A DNA stretch of 64,000 nucleotides from the NCBI GenBank assembly GCA_013176395.1, contig JABMLP010000034.1, positions 124,001-188,000 of the forward strand, written 5' to 3'. Position numbers and translations under genes: made by a program. The notes beneath the pieces were generated by a model. That model worked only from the letters and a program-made list of their open reading frames with translations. It made no database searches and had not been told where the DNA came from. Positions within the stretch are counted from its first letter, which is position 1. Every line of letters begins with the position of its first letter. This DNA is from Venturia oleaginea (Eukaryota > Ascomycota > Dothideomycetes > Venturiales > Venturiaceae). Of this stretch, positions 21,549-33,842 are shown piece after piece.

Positions 21549-22676
21549 TCATTGCCCCTTCTTTGGGTCTGGGAACTGGCTAGAAGCACCACCGACAGCG
21601 ATATCTCTAATGATCTCCTGTAACCAGTTGGGATGTCCTCTAATGCCAGCAGCGATTTTCAATTCCCTGGGCATAACTAATTGACCACCTCTGCAACTGA
21701 AGATCTGATCCGTAATTTTCTTGGCAATAAGAACAGGGTTCATAAGCTTTCCTTGCGTCTTCTCGAGATGAGCTTCATATCCACCAACTAACGGCGTCTT
21801 CACCCACGAAGGATGGACAACCGTATTTAGCAATCCAGGTGTCTTGTAGATGTGCTTGATCTCCATGCCCAAGCCCTCATGGAAAGCCAGCACAGCAGCC
21901 TTTGTAGAGGCGTAATCGACGATTCCAGGCGGTGCGACGAAGGATGCCATGGATGCTAGACCAACAATATGTCCCTTGTTCTTCTTCACCATATTTGGCA
22001 TGAATTCCTTGCACATCCAGAAATGAGAGATGATGTTGATCTTGAAGATTGTTTCCGCCCATTCGTTTGAAGTTTCAAGGATCGAGTGGGGACGGCCCAC
22101 GCCGGCGTTGTTGATTAGGATAGATGGGTCGCCCCATGTTAGGCGGAGGGAATGGGCGGCGTCGGAAATGGAGGAGGGGTTTGTTACGTCGCAATAGAAG
22201 TATTTGATGTTGCCGTCTGTATCGTACTCAATTAGCGTCTCTCACTTTGAAATGGATATGAGAGGGGGGGGCGTGCAATTCTCAATCTCTTTTGGAAGAG
22301 GCTGAAGATCAAATACAGCGACTTTGACACCCTTTCTCATCAATCCTCTCACAATCTCCAATCCAATGCCGCTACATCCACCTGTTACAACGGCGACTTC
22401 ACGCTTAAAGTCCCACTTGTCCTTCAACGTCTTCCATTGCCAGTTATTTGTAGCCCACTCGTTGAGCGCCTGGTTTACTTTCCCAGCGAGACCAGTGTAG
22501 AAGGTCCACTTCAGTGCAGTGATGAATCGCGTCAGATTGGCTGGGCTAAGGACCTTTGCGAGTATATTGATGAGAGGTTCGCGAAGAGCAGCCGGACCCT
22601 TTGTCAAGGCCCAAAAGAGAGGACCGGTTACAACTGGATTCAGGGGCAGCTGAATGGCGCCGCGTAGAGGTGACAT
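21549..22676 (-). CDS. short-chain dehydrogenase, retinol-dehydrogenase/DHRS-like
   Basis: Two exons (22676-22277 and 22216-21549) give 355 residues. The N-terminal 100 residues contain hydrophobic segments (LNPVVTGPLFWALTKGPAAL) that could anchor the protein in ER or lipid-droplet membranes. The Rossmann motif TGGCSGIG, NNAGVG, the catalytic Ser (GLASMAS) and YASTK follow in order. The layout resembles fungal members related to the 17-beta-HSD11/RDH10 group. Substrate unknown. The 60-nt intron has a CTAAT branch site and CAG acceptor. The only donor that keeps phase is GC (ATT|GCACGC) beside a run of C, so either it is a rare GC-AG intron or the run hides an indel. Confidence 0.8.
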
Positions 22677-22739
22677 TGTCGGGTACTGAGCGAAAAGAGG
22701 AACTGACGGCGAGCGGGGAGAGGATAGAGGTCGGAATAG

Positions 22740-22797
22740 TTCTAGCAGGAAGGGAGAGTTCTAGCAGGAAGGGAGAGGTCTAGCAGGAAGGGAGAGG
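22740..22797. repeat. 19-bp minisatellite, three units
   Basis: Three consecutive units of TTCTAGCAGGAAGGGAGAG with small changes, followed by two decayed partial units to about 22825. It lies in the promoter of the SDR gene, about 65 bp before its ATG. Confidence 0.85.
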
Positions 22798-22825
22798 CAG
22801 GAATAGTACTAACAGGAAGGGACAC

Positions 22826-23622
22826 GGCGCAATAATATAAGCTAGCTAGACACTACTCGTACGATAGACTCGTGAATAGACAGTTGCCAACTGAGGCCTC
22901 GGTATATTGCCGTCACGGCCTTCTCGGGGGTTTATGTCCGGGGTAGCTATCGAGCTAACTGTCCACCTAAATTGCGAGAGCTCTCGTCCACGTGAAAGAG
23001 TCGCGAAACACTGCTCATCTAGCGGCCAAGGTGGTGCAGTACTTCCGTTGCCAACGCGCGTTAGGGACTGGGGCTAGACCGGTTTGGGAGCATCACTCTT
23101 TTTGTAAAACAAATCTTGAAGAAGCAGTACCCATTCTTCCTTTGCATGAGCGTTGCGGATTCCTCAACCTTGTCACAGACCGTATCTTCTATTCTAATGC
23201 GTCACAGAACATGTCGCTGCTAAGATACATACATCTATCTCAAATTCCTACTCATATTGCACATGGGGATGCAATTGCCCGAGCTTGGGATGGCATCGCA
23301 CGAGGAAACAATTGTACTTCGAAGAAAAGTATATTTCCTGGCATTCTTACATGAATTTGCCCATAACATCGTGGCCCTTGATAATAAACATCATGCAGAA
23401 TACATCTACCCAACTGAATTTCTCAAACCTAGACATTTCAAGCCACCACCTGCCCAAGCAAACATTGATCTTCCAAAGAAAAGTGGAATTCCAATGTCTC
23501 CGCAACGCGCAGCCAAATGCAGTGTAGGTCTGTAGATAATAGATGTGACGCTCAATAATGGACAAAAATGGATGAGGTATAGTAGCAAGAGTAAAAGACG
23601 AGGTGTGAAAAAAGCAACATCA
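22826..23622. other. intergenic
   Basis: Promoter side of the SDR and 3' side of the next gene. The short ORFs show no recognisable protein. Confidence 0.5.
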
Positions 23623-26066
23623 TCAAGGCCCAACCGGGCTGACCCACAAACAATGGCAACTTTTCGGAGGATCTTCTCGTTTGTCGAGTAAATTCAAACT
23701 TCTTTTGTGAGCGTTGGAGGGAGTTGAGGAGCTCGCTGCTGTCCCAGTCTTCTCCGGCTGTCTCAATGCTGTCGAGTAGTCCTGAGGAGACGGATCGTTC
23801 TCGTTAAGATGTATCACAGTCGGACGGCCATCGTCATCATGGACTGGGTAGGGCGTACCTTCCGCAGGTACAAACATTTTCTGGCAATATGGTGCCATTC
23901 CATATTGTTGACCCGATCCGGGCGTCCGTCGTTCTGTAAGCTTGAAGACGAACGGGAATTTCTGTGGTGGTCCAGAGTTCCTTGGTACATTGTAATCTTT
24001 GTTTGGTGTCGGCGAAGGAGAAGCCATACGTCTGAGGTGAGCCTCGAGCTCTACAAATGCTGCTCGGGCTTGATGAGGCAAGACAGGAGTCGACGTCACT
24101 GTTGGTGCCGCTGGTGAAGTCGAGAAGCTGATCGTCGGAGCTGAACTACTGACAGTCGTGGTGGCTGCTGCTGCGCCTCCATCGGAGCGACCACCATTCG
24201 TGGATGAGTTTTGGGTGATGTATATGAAGCCTTCAATGAAGGTCTGGTTCCAGTAACAGTACCATGGCGAGTCGCCGGTTTGCAGCATCATCGACTTTCG
24301 ACGGAAGGGCGGAGGAGGCGATGCTGGTTCCCCGGATCTATGCTCTCCAACCGAATTGTGGTCAGTTGGCGACCCGGAACTAAACTTAGGTATATTACGC
24401 TTTCGCTTGCCTTGTCCAAACTGGCTTTCCTCTAATATCACAAGCTTGTCGTATGTGGTTTGAAAATGGAGAGCAGGACCACGTCCAGGCTCCGCCAGAT
24501 CTTGGACCCAGAAGACTCGCTGCATAGGTACGACTTTCGGAGGCTGGGCTCCATATGTGAAGTTGAAGCGAGGTGGAGGTCCATCGAATGATGGAAGAGG
24601 AGCTGGATACAGCTTCATGATATTGTAGCCGGACGGCGGCGCAGCAATATCTCCCCATAGAGACATGGGAAGAACGTTACATGACCAGGCGCTGTACTGG
24701 TCACCAGAGGTTAGACATGCTGTTTGCTGCTCTTGAGGTATTCCCAGGGGAAATGCGTATTGCCCGGCGACGAGTTGAGGCAGTCCGGTCGGAGCTGGTA
24801 TAAATGAGGCGTCAAACATGCTCTGTGTCGAAGTGACGGTAACAGTAGAAGGTTCCCTTAAATTGGTTAGCATGGGCCTTGATTGCGTGTGTTGGACGAG
24901 ACCTACTCTCGCGACTTTCCGACCGCCAATAGCCCGCCAATCACCCCACCTACAAGAATAAGGATGAACAGGACAATGGATAGGGCGATTAGCAGCGCCC
25001 ATATCGGCAGCCGGCCTCCACACACCTTGGTTCTTCGCTTCTCTCTCCATGACTTGTCTCTCCAGGCCTTTTCGTCCTTTAATGAACACTCGGATGAACG
25101 TGGACTCCTACTTCGTCGGTCCCCACCGGATGATTGTGATGGTGAGGTTCTCGGTGCAGCAAGAGGTATGGGACTTTGTGGCAACGGGGGTGGATTGTCG
25201 GCAGGTACTGTGGGAGACACGAGCTCGTCTTGCGGATGAGGTACCGCGCGGCTGACAGCGGAGGGGCCATCTACGGGTGATACCGAGGAGCTTGCGGCGG
25301 TAGCTGCCAACACTGGCTTCACGGTTCTTGCATCTGGATATTTTGAATATGGAGGTAAATCCTCGGTGTGGCCGTCAGGTCCAACAATGCCCTGGTCTTC
25401 TCCGTCTGGGCCTATCTGACGTCCAAAGTTACCGGTCCTGCCTGGGAAGCCTACGGGAATAGCGGGGACTATCTCTGCTTGCGGCTCATCGATGGGAAAC
25501 GAGTTCTGCTGGTACAATCCATATGGATGCGCGGGTCGTGATGGAGTATACAGACTCGGGCGCAGTCGTGGCGGATGTGAGTTTGAGATAATGGACTGGC
25601 TAGGTACACCGGCCTGAGGAAAGAGATCATACGGGTGGCTGGGGCCGCTGGCCTCTCTGTATGATGCTCTTGAGTCGTCGACGGTGGCAAAGGACGAAGC
25701 GGTGCTGGCTGGGCGATTCCGTAACTGCGCGCATGGGTCATCTTCGGAGTATGAAGTACTTGGCAAGCCGCCGCCCGTAGTCATGTCGAACGAACTCCCC
25801 GTCTCTTTCGCGATACTGCTCCGTCGCGTCCGGACAGGCTCGTTTCTTTCTCCCGCCTCCTTGACCGACTGTATTGATCGTCGCACCGCCGACGATTGTG
25901 TTGGTGTATGTGATCTCCTGGCCGACGATGCACTCTCGGCGAAGCCATCTGCCACCTGGTACTCCAACTCGGTATCTGGAATATTCACTGCGTACTCGTC
26001 ATCGAAGATATTCGGATTCGGCACCTCAGTAGCACTGTGCCGCGACTGTTGATTCGGTCGCTCCAT
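23623..26066 (-). CDS. single-pass membrane protein, DUF7820-like
   Basis: Exons 26066-24907 and 24856-23623 (50-nt intron GTAGGT...TTTAAG) join to 797 residues. The first 345 residues are hydrophilic, Ser/Pro-rich and probably disordered and cytosolic. A basic stretch (KSWREKRRTKVCGG) precedes one strong membrane helix (LPIWALLIALSIVLFILILV) at about residues 350-380. The outer C-terminal part has conserved Trp and Cys positions (SAWSCNVLPMSLWGDIA; SPWYCYWNQTFIEGFIYI), then a Ser/Thr-rich linker and CQKMFV. This matches a fungal-only family that I believe is annotated DUF7820. Function unknown. The topology suggests a plasma-membrane or secretory-pathway sensor-like protein, which is inference. 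Confidence 0.75.
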
Positions 26067-27252
26067 GGTGACCCGAGTCTGGGTCCGTCTGGCGGTTGGT
26101 GAGGCTGTGAAAGGCCGTGGAAGGCTCAGTGCGACTTGTCTCTAGCAGGCCCTCAGGTTCTCATATGCGTTGCTAGTCACCCGGAAACAGTTGAACATAT
26201 GTAGGCGGCGTAAGAGGACCAGCGTTGGTGTGTAAAGCGAGGTCTTTGTTTTGTCCTGCTGCGATACACAGTCTGGCGACGATGGCCGTTTCAGAAGAAT
26301 TAAACACGGCCCAAGACGTTTAACCTCCTCTGTCACGATTAATCTATTCTCCCACATTACGACAAAGAAGGCCTGCAGCGAGTGTACAGCATTCCTGGCA
26401 AGTCCTGCCATTCAAATGCGCTCTCTGGCCAAACCCGGTCCATCGTTTGTCTTTTCACAGATCATCTGCTGCTAAATATGGATATGGTAGCTGACCTCTT
26501 GACAAACCGGCTCGACGATTCGTCTATGCCTCAAGCAATTCTTACTGTTGAACCACGATTCCACGATCCACGCTTCGTTACGATGTTCCCAGCGAGATTC
26601 GATTCCAGGAGGGAAGAGATCCGCTCCTCGCGTGAGATCGGTCGGTTGGCACGCCGGTACAAGTGAACCTCCTCCCCGCAAGAGAATTAAATTCTGGCCT
26701 GGACTCTTCTTGACGGCTACTTTGTATGCTAGATCACAATTCCTTTCTTTCCTCGGTCTGGACTATACGCCCTCTAATGGCAGAATATCTAGATACGGGG
26801 TGGTCTAGTAAGAGATGGAGTCAAAAAACTCTGAATAGAGAGAAACATTGAGCTGCCCATTTTGAAGTTCCTAGCGTGTATATTGATTCAATCCCGCGAT
26901 AGTAATTACGATATAGCAAATACCAAAATTTCGAGAGCTTAAAAATATCTTATACCACGAGCAATTCTAAAGGGATCAAGCTGATAAAAAAAATTATATA
27001 TTATTCTATAGAGGCTAGCTTATTCAAAGTAGTTATTTACGAGTTTAGTAATCATGTTTCCACGAAGGAAACTGGTGCACGTCCTCGCCATTGATTGAGA
27101 GATTCCATGTCTTGGCGGTGCTCGCTCGCCAATCGCGTCGCTCTCGCGACAAGAACAATACAAAGACTTCAACTCGGCAACAATTAGTCATTGGTTGCAA
27201 CTTCATCCATTCTCTGGCCGCCCTCTCACGTTGTTCATCCCAACTAACCATC
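26067..27252. other. intergenic with AT-rich patch
   Basis: Divergent promoter region of the DUF7820-like gene and PAF1. About 26880-27050 is clearly AT-rich (TAATTACGATATAG, AAAAAAATTATATATTATTC), unlike its surroundings. It may be a decayed repeat or an A/T-rich promoter element. No gene seen. Confidence 0.5.
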
Positions 27253-28642
27253 ATGTCGCAAAAGCACTACCATCAGGATTACATTGCGCGCATACGATAC
27301 TCCAATGCTTTACCTCCGCCACCCTTCAACCCCAAATTCCTGGACATTCCGAACACCGGTCTAGCAAGTGGAGAATACATAACCACGGGGTTTGCATCAC
27401 GGCTTGCGAGAGAGTACCCGGTGAATATCGAGGCAGATGCCGAGCTTGGCATGCCTATCGACCTGATTGGCATCAAGGGAGTCTTCGATGGAGATGAGAC
27501 GGGTTTGTCAAGTCAATTACATATGCCCGACCACCAAATAACACTTACCAGCCATTCACTTTCCCGAAAACCCAGCTCCGTTACACCCCAAGGATCAGAA
27601 CCTTCTGCGGCCGTTGAACCAGCTCGGAAAGCCCTTAACCATAACTTCCGGAGTGAGTTTCCTGCGCAAGACCGAATACATAACATCGTCCACAGTCATC
27701 AATCGCGGGAGCTCGAACTCGGCACTGAGAGGATCAGGGGCTGCCCCTAGGAAACGGCGAGCGCCCGAGGGTGCGAAGGACGACCCATTCTACATCCACC
27801 GTGCGGTGATAAAAGGATTTGATATTGCGTACCCGGCAGATGCGTACACAGGGCCTGACTCAGATCGCGGTCTAAAGGGCACACCAGCCGCCAGAGAAGA
27901 GAAGGACGCGTGGGCCAAGCCACGGCATCCTACAAATCCCCAGCTCACCCTCCTCGATGCCTACCCTCTCCTACCCGATCTCGAAGCTCTTCCCGACAAT
28001 GGCAGCTTCATGATTATGAAATATCAAAACAATCCATGCTCCAACCTTGCCTATGATCCACGCCTTGATGTTGCAATAATACGACCAATCGAACAGTCAC
28101 CAGAAGAAATTCGAAGATATGAGGACAGGTTAGCGGTGGCAGCGATGGATCCTGCAGCACCGACACCAATGCAGGAATGGCGCTATCATTCCTTCATTCC
28201 GGAGAACGAAAACAGTGTTGAAAATATCAAGCGCAAATTCAACCCTGAGGATCCTGACCACGACTCCGAAGATCTTTACAACTCTATGAATGCAGATGGT
28301 GGTCGCACGTTCAAATACAAGCGCCTGCGTACTTACGAGACAAACAAGCAGACTTTCACTGGGGATCCATGGAACGACACGGTGGTGGTGGCATTGCACG
28401 ACGATGGCACGGGTCCCAAACCTAAGGCGGCATACGTGTACCCCATTGCTTCGGAGACACGTCTCCGCGCCTCGCGTCCAATAACAATGGGATCGATCAT
28501 GTCCGTGTCTAGGTCTCAGGTGGAGGATGAGGCCGAGTTGGTTGATTATGTTGAGTTGAAGATCAGAGATCCGACAGAGGAAGAGAGAGAGAATATTGTA
28601 GACAATCATTTGAAGAAGCTGGATCCCACTATTGGGGTATAA
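27253..28642 (+). CDS. paf1: PAF1, RNA polymerase II-associated factor 1
   Basis: Exons 27253-27502 and 27552-28642 around a 49-nt intron (GTTTGT...TTACCAG) give 446 residues. The N-terminus YHQDYIARIRYSNALPPPPF and the blocks GVSFLRKTEYITS, DPFYIHRAVIKGFDIAYPAD and NPQLTLLDAYPLLPDLEALP match Paf1 throughout. Later blocks are MQEWRYHSFIPENENSVENI and the C-terminal region ending DYVELKIRDPTEEER. Paf1 is the scaffold of the nuclear PAF1 complex (with Ctr9, Leo1, Cdc73, Rtf1). That complex couples Pol II elongation to H2B ubiquitylation and H3K4/K36 methylation. The length fits fungal orthologues. An upstream ATG in the same frame would add 54 residues unlike Paf1, so 27253 was preferred. Confidence 0.93.
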
Positions 28643-29365
28643 GATGATCTAACAAAGGAAGTGGTGGGTGGCTTATATCTTGCTGGCCTTTTGGTAAAAA
28701 TGCATGGCGTGGAGTTGGCAATGGTATATCGATAGGAATCTTCAATAATCAGCGTTGAGAATCCTGAATGGATCGTTTCGATCCTGTCGACTTGTACAAG
28801 ACCTGAACCCAGTCGGAAATGTGCTTCCCTGTGATCGACTAGCGAGTATCTCTCCGGGCGCCACATCTTGTAGTTTGTTAACCAGGAAGTGTTCTCGGGA
28901 AGCAGACTATGTACGGAGGTATGTAAAGGCCTGATGAGACTGAGAAGGTTAGGTGATCGGCATGATGCTAGATATCAAGCATAGCGTGCTCTCGTCCACT
29001 TCGGACCGCTGCCAAGGTTCTAGACGCGAGAGGAAACGAAGAGAAATCAACGTCACAGAGGTGGGGTGTGGTGGGCAATACCATTCAGAACCTACTCCGT
29101 AAGTGGTTATCAAAGTTGAGATTCCCTAAAGACATTCCAAACTCGCCCCATCCAGCAAGCGAAGACAATCATCGAACTCGGCAAACTCAGAACCGTAGGG
29201 ACAGACCTGATCTCCATTATATGACGTGGCCGCGCTTTATCATACCATGTAATCTTCCCGAGCTTAGTCTGACCTACACTTTGATGACCGGCGAGTCGTA
29301 TCATCGTTTCTTGTCTGCATCTCGACCTACCCTTATGCCCTAGCCTTGATTCTCGATATTCTCCA
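28643..29365. other. intergenic
   Basis: No supportable gene between PAF1 and the histidine kinase fragment. Confidence 0.5.
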
Positions 29366-31051
29366 ATGCTAGAAGACGCCTCGAGTAGTAATCCTGATCA
29401 AGAAACCGACGAGAGTCTTCCCGATTTATCAACATTCCTAGACTGCGACCCACACCCGACCTTCATTATTCCCATCGACTTGCACAGACCCATCTCCTTC
29501 CGCATTCGTTTCGCAAACCGGGCGTTCCTTAGTAATGAGCGTTGGCAGAGTCAAATCATCGCCGACGACGCAGCATCAGCAGCATTTCGAGCATGGGCGA
29601 AAGCGGTAACTCATTGGCGTGAAATTTGGGGCTACGGGGGTTGCTCTTGGAGTGCTTTCAGTCTTGACAACAAATGGAAAGTCGTTAGGATACTTCCAGG
29701 CTCAGAGAGATCTAACACATCACGACAGTCGTCCCTGGAGCCAAAGGAAAACGATGTCTGGGATGTGCAACGGGATGCTAGCTTGGCCGATACTCAATTG
29801 AAGAGCCTGCGCCGCATGATGGAGATGAGCGATGTTGGGGTCTTTGAATACGATTTGACCGGAACCTTGATCAGAGGGAGCGAGAGCTGGTACAAATTGA
29901 GCAACCAGCCGCGGGATATGACTGCCCATCAAGACTTCTCATTTATGGATCTGGTGTATCCAGAGGACGCCTCTCTTGTCATTGCTCAGTGGAACAAACT
30001 TGTGCAGAAAGAACCAGTCACGTTCGAGATGAGGTGGAAAGCTCCGCCTCGGCCGAGCCCTAGAAATCCAGAGTTATAATGGAAAACTTTCAATGGGTAC
30101 TATCTGCTTGTGTACCTGTTTTGGACGATGCTGGGGAATTGATAAGCATCGCTGGTAACACAATCGATATGAGCGCCCAGAAGAGAATACAAGAAGTTCA
30201 AGGCCGGCGCATCGAGGAAGCCTTGGAGGCCAAGCGACAAGCGCAGAACTTTAAAGGTATGCATGTTCACGATTGGACCACTCTCGAGCTCTTCGATTAG
30301 CTGACTTCGATTAGCTGACGAGAATCTGAAAGATATGACAAGTCACGAGGTGAGTTCTCATCCACGCTCTAGATGAGTTCCGGACAAGTATAGACTCCTG
30401 CTCTCCGCTTTCCTCACTGCTCAGATTCACATTCTGAAAAGGGGTCCAGGTGCATCAACTGAGTCTTTGAGACCGAGAAATACACCCCTTGGTTATCAAA
30501 AGCTGACAGTTCAGATGAGAAATCCTCTTTCAGCAATCATTCAATGCTCAGATTCAAGTATCGAGTCCCTTCACCATATGTCCGAGAAATGCGAACGGTA
30601 TGCAATTGTAGAGAAGGAAATCATGCAGAAAGAAATCAAATCTTGCTTGGACGCCCTCGAGACAATAATTTCGTGCTCTTTGCACCAGAAAAGAGATATT
30701 ATAAGCCTACAATTTAGCTCTCGGATCCAGGTGCACAGACATTTAACCCAGGTCATTGATGACATTCTCACCTTATCTAAGTTGGACAGTAATCTCATCC
30801 TCATCACCCCTGTTCGAGTCGAGTCTGTACCAGTGGTACAGGAGGTTATTAAAATAGTGTCTCTCGAGTGCACCAAGGCCGATATCGAGATAGAGTATCG
30901 GGAAGATCCATCCATCACTTCGCGAGGTTGGAGACATATGGAGTATGATGGATTCTTCACGATTTCTTCAAGTTCTTCTGAATTCATTGACAGTTCGTTC
31001 GAGTTCCTGTCACCAAGTAGCGATTACTGCAAGAGAGGCGGGGATGGATGA
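29366..31051 (+). pseudogene. hybrid histidine kinase, truncated (PAS + HisKA)
   Basis: The first frame (29366-30076) holds a fungal histidine-kinase N-terminus and a PAS domain (MMEMSDVGVFEYDLTGTLIR ... FSFMDLVYPEDASLVIAQW ... FEMRWKAPP). It then hits TAA. The PAS end continues in another frame from 30079 (FQWVLSACVPVLDDAGELIS, IAGNTIDMSAQKR). A 1-nt shift near 30073, or a 38-nt intron (GTGGAA...ATCCAG), would join them. A spliced 17-nt exon at 30333-30349 supplies DMTSHE and the next exon from 30515 supplies MRNPLSAIIQCSDS, rebuilding the H-box with its phospho-accepting His. The dimerisation helix (VIDDILTLSKLDSN) follows. The ATPase and receiver domains are missing: the frame ends in unrelated Ser-rich sequence at 31051. 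Probably a dead or dominant-negative-like fragment. Confidence 0.75.
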
Positions 31052-31870
31052 TAGTATTAGTAAACCGTTTCGTATCCCCGAGTTACTGCTCAAGATTGAG
31101 ATGTTGGCTAAGAAGTGGGAATGATGGGCTCGTCCAGGATCGTGAAGGGCATCAAAAATGTCGTCTGTCCGACGTTATGGGTTCAGCTTATGGTGTCCGA
31201 TGGAGCTAGGATCTGTGATAATACCAACTCAATCGACAGACTTCAACGATTGACATTTGACAATCCGCCCCCGCCATTTCTAATCAGTTTAATTGAAACG
31301 TCACACCGGTTGGGAATTTGCAATTGCCTGAGCACTTGTGAGATAGCCTTGTCTAATTGTTTATGGGGGCGGAGAGATAAGAGTGAAAGTTGAAGGGATT
31401 ACGTGATTGGATGTTCCTTAACGGCAGATACGGAATCGGCTGCTTTCGGCTTAGAGTTCATGTTAGATTCTCTCGTTATCGGATCTTATCAGATTTTTCT
31501 GCAAGTGAATCTCCAATTGGTCGGTACAATACAGTTCCCAAAAGTGGATCTTCAATTGGTCGGTACAGTACAGATCCCGAAGGTACCCGTCAACTGTCTG
31601 CCCAGCTCTACAGTTCCCGAAGGTACCCGTCAACTGTCTGCGCCGCATGTTGTCGCATCGCCGCCGCCGCCGTTGTCGCAGTGATCACCAAGGGTCCGAG
31701 ATAGCCAAAAATACTCCGAGTCGTATTATATTTTATATCCAAATTTCCCGACACGCTCCTTGCACCACTTTCCTCCTCTTCCTGTCTCCCAACGCACCAT
31801 CAGTGTTCCTTCTGCCTACTCCTCGACTATTTGTACTGACTTGCCAAAGTTCAAAGAGATTGATCCCATC
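31052..31870. other. intergenic, HMG-CoA synthase promoter side
   Basis: No trace of the missing kinase domains. It contains the tandem repeats listed separately and an A/T stretch (ATATTTTATATCC) about 135 bp before the ERG13 ATG. Confidence 0.5.
31513..31641. repeat. compound tandem repeat upstream of ERG13
   Basis: Two different repeats lie back to back. CAATTGGTCGGTACA[A/G]TACAG occurs twice, with a period of about 40 bp. CCCGAAGGTACCCGTCAACT (continuing GTCTGC) occurs twice, also about 40 bp apart. The whole array sits about 230-360 bp upstream of the ERG13 start. Confidence 0.8.
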
Positions 31871-33311
31871 ATGTCTACGCGCCCCGCCAACATCGGAATC
31901 AAGGCCATCGACGTCTACTTTCCCTCGCAGTGCGTCGATCAGGCAGAGCTCGAGAAGTTCGATGGCGTGTCCCAAGGCAAATACACCATTGGCCTCGGCC
32001 AGACCAAGATGAGCTTCTGCGACGACCGCGAAGACATCTACTCCCTCGCCCTCACTGTCCTCTCCTCGCTTGTCGACAAGTACAACATCGACTTGAACAC
32101 CATTGGCAGGCTGGAAGTGGGCACAGAGACTCTATTGGACAAGTCCAAGTCTGTCAAGTCTGTTCTTATGCAATTGTTCAAGGACAACACAAATGTCGAG
32201 GGTGTCGACACCGTAAACGCATGCTACGGCGGAACCAACGCTATTCTCAACGCCGTGAACTGGGTCGAGTCTTCTGGTTGGGACGGACGTGACGCTATTG
32301 TCGTCACTGGTGACATTGCTCTCTACAAGAAGGGCAACGCTAGGCCGACTGGGGGTGCTGGCATGGTCGCTCTACTAATTGGCCCAGATGCCCCAATCAT
32401 CTTCGAGCCAGGTCAACGCGGCAGCTACATCACACACGCCTATGACTTTTACAAGCCAGATCTTACTAGCGAGTACCCAGTCGTCGACGGTCAATTCTCT
32501 ATCAAGTGCTATACCGAGGCTGTGGATGCATGCTATAAGGCATACAACGAGCGCGAGGCAAAGTTGAAGGCAGTTGCCAATGGCAGCGCAAACGGGACGC
32601 ATGCAGAGCTCGAGACACCTCTTGATCGCTTCGACTACATGGCCTTTCACGCGCCAACTTGCAAGCTTGTTGCCAAATCCTACGCTCGCCTCCTTTACAA
32701 CGACTACCTCGAAAACCCAACTAACCCACTTTTTGCCGACGTTCCAGTCGCATTGAAGGACCTCCCCTACGATACCTCCATCTCCGATAAGACCGTGGAA
32801 AAGACCTTCATGGGTCTTTCTAAGAAACGATTTGCTCAGAAAGTTCAGCCAGCCATTCAGCTGCCAACCATGTGCGGTAACATGTACTGCGCCAGCGTAT
32901 ACGCCAGTCTCTGCTCTCTGCTCTCCAACGTTCCAAGCGACGATCTTCAAGGAAAGAGGATTGGTATCTTCAGCTACGGCAGTGGACTTGCTAGCACCAT
33001 GTTCTCGCTAGTTGTCAATGGCAGCATCAAGGAGATTTCTGAGAAGTTAAACATTGCCGCCAGGCTCGAGTCAAGACGCACTGTCCCACCACAAACTTAT
33101 GACGATGTAAGTGCAGCATTATCTTCAAACAGCTGAGAAACCTTACTCATACAAGATGCAGATGTGCAACCTCCGAGAACATGCCCATTTGAAGAAGGAC
33201 TACTCTCCAAAAGGCGCTACTGATACCCTCTTTCCCGGTACATACTATCTCACCAAAATCGACGACATGTTCAGACGAGAATACGCTATCAAGCAGCAGA
33301 GGCTTGAATGA
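31871..33311 (+). CDS. erg13: hydroxymethylglutaryl-CoA synthase
   Basis: Exons 31871-33106 and 33162-33311 give 461 residues. The enzyme condenses acetyl-CoA with acetoacetyl-CoA to HMG-CoA, the committed entry into the mevalonate/ergosterol pathway. The catalytic Glu ([13 protein letters not shown]86), Cys ([10 protein letters not shown]118) and His (FHAPTCKL, H260) are all present. [16 protein letters not shown] and the C-terminal FPGTYYL also match. The intron starts GTAAGT. Two acceptors are possible (ACAAG or GATGCAG, 6 nt apart). The second gives [13 protein letters not shown], which matches relatives without a two-residue insertion. An upstream in-frame ATG at 31760 lies in the leader. 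No signal or membrane anchor, so probably cytosolic. Confidence 0.95.
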
Positions 33312-33842
33312 GGTTGACACTTTCCTGCAGTCCGAAGTAATTGCACATCCAGGGACGATCTATATGATCTTGAAAGGGTGACCATTTGGCGGCAAATTTT
33401 GAGAGGACTGGCTGGAGCAAATCCCAGCGAGATCCGAGTAACCTATTGCATTAGAGAGTCATAATTGATTACTGCTTTTGATGAGGAACGTGGTTTGATA
33501 TTGAAGGTTGGAGGGCGAGCTGATTAGCCGCCCTTCAAACGAGGTATACTTCTATGAGTCAGGTGGGTGGAGCTGCCGAGCGTGCAATCGAGCTTTAGAC
33601 TTTAGATTTCCCAACTGAACAGTGCGCTCTCTCTAAACCTGCCCTTGGGATTGCTCAAAATTAAAAAACTCAACCTACAAGTCCGGCTCTTCTACGCTAT
33701 TGTACTTGACGCCTTACACAGTCCATCACTGTCGTCGAGTAAAGCCCCGCCTCCACGCCGTAGCCGCTGTCTCCGGCGCAAGTGTCTAAACCTGCTATAG
33801 GGCCAAGCCCGGATCCAACTGTTTGTAAGCGTTCCCCTTATA
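33312..33842. other. intergenic, left edge of mobile-element island
   Basis: 3' region of ERG13. Nothing recognisable up to the first TA of the pogo element. Confidence 0.5.

Noticed and set aside
26548..26680. GATTCGATTCC near 26600 as a tRNA T-arm
   Set aside because: No acceptor, D or anticodon stems could be folded around it on either strand.
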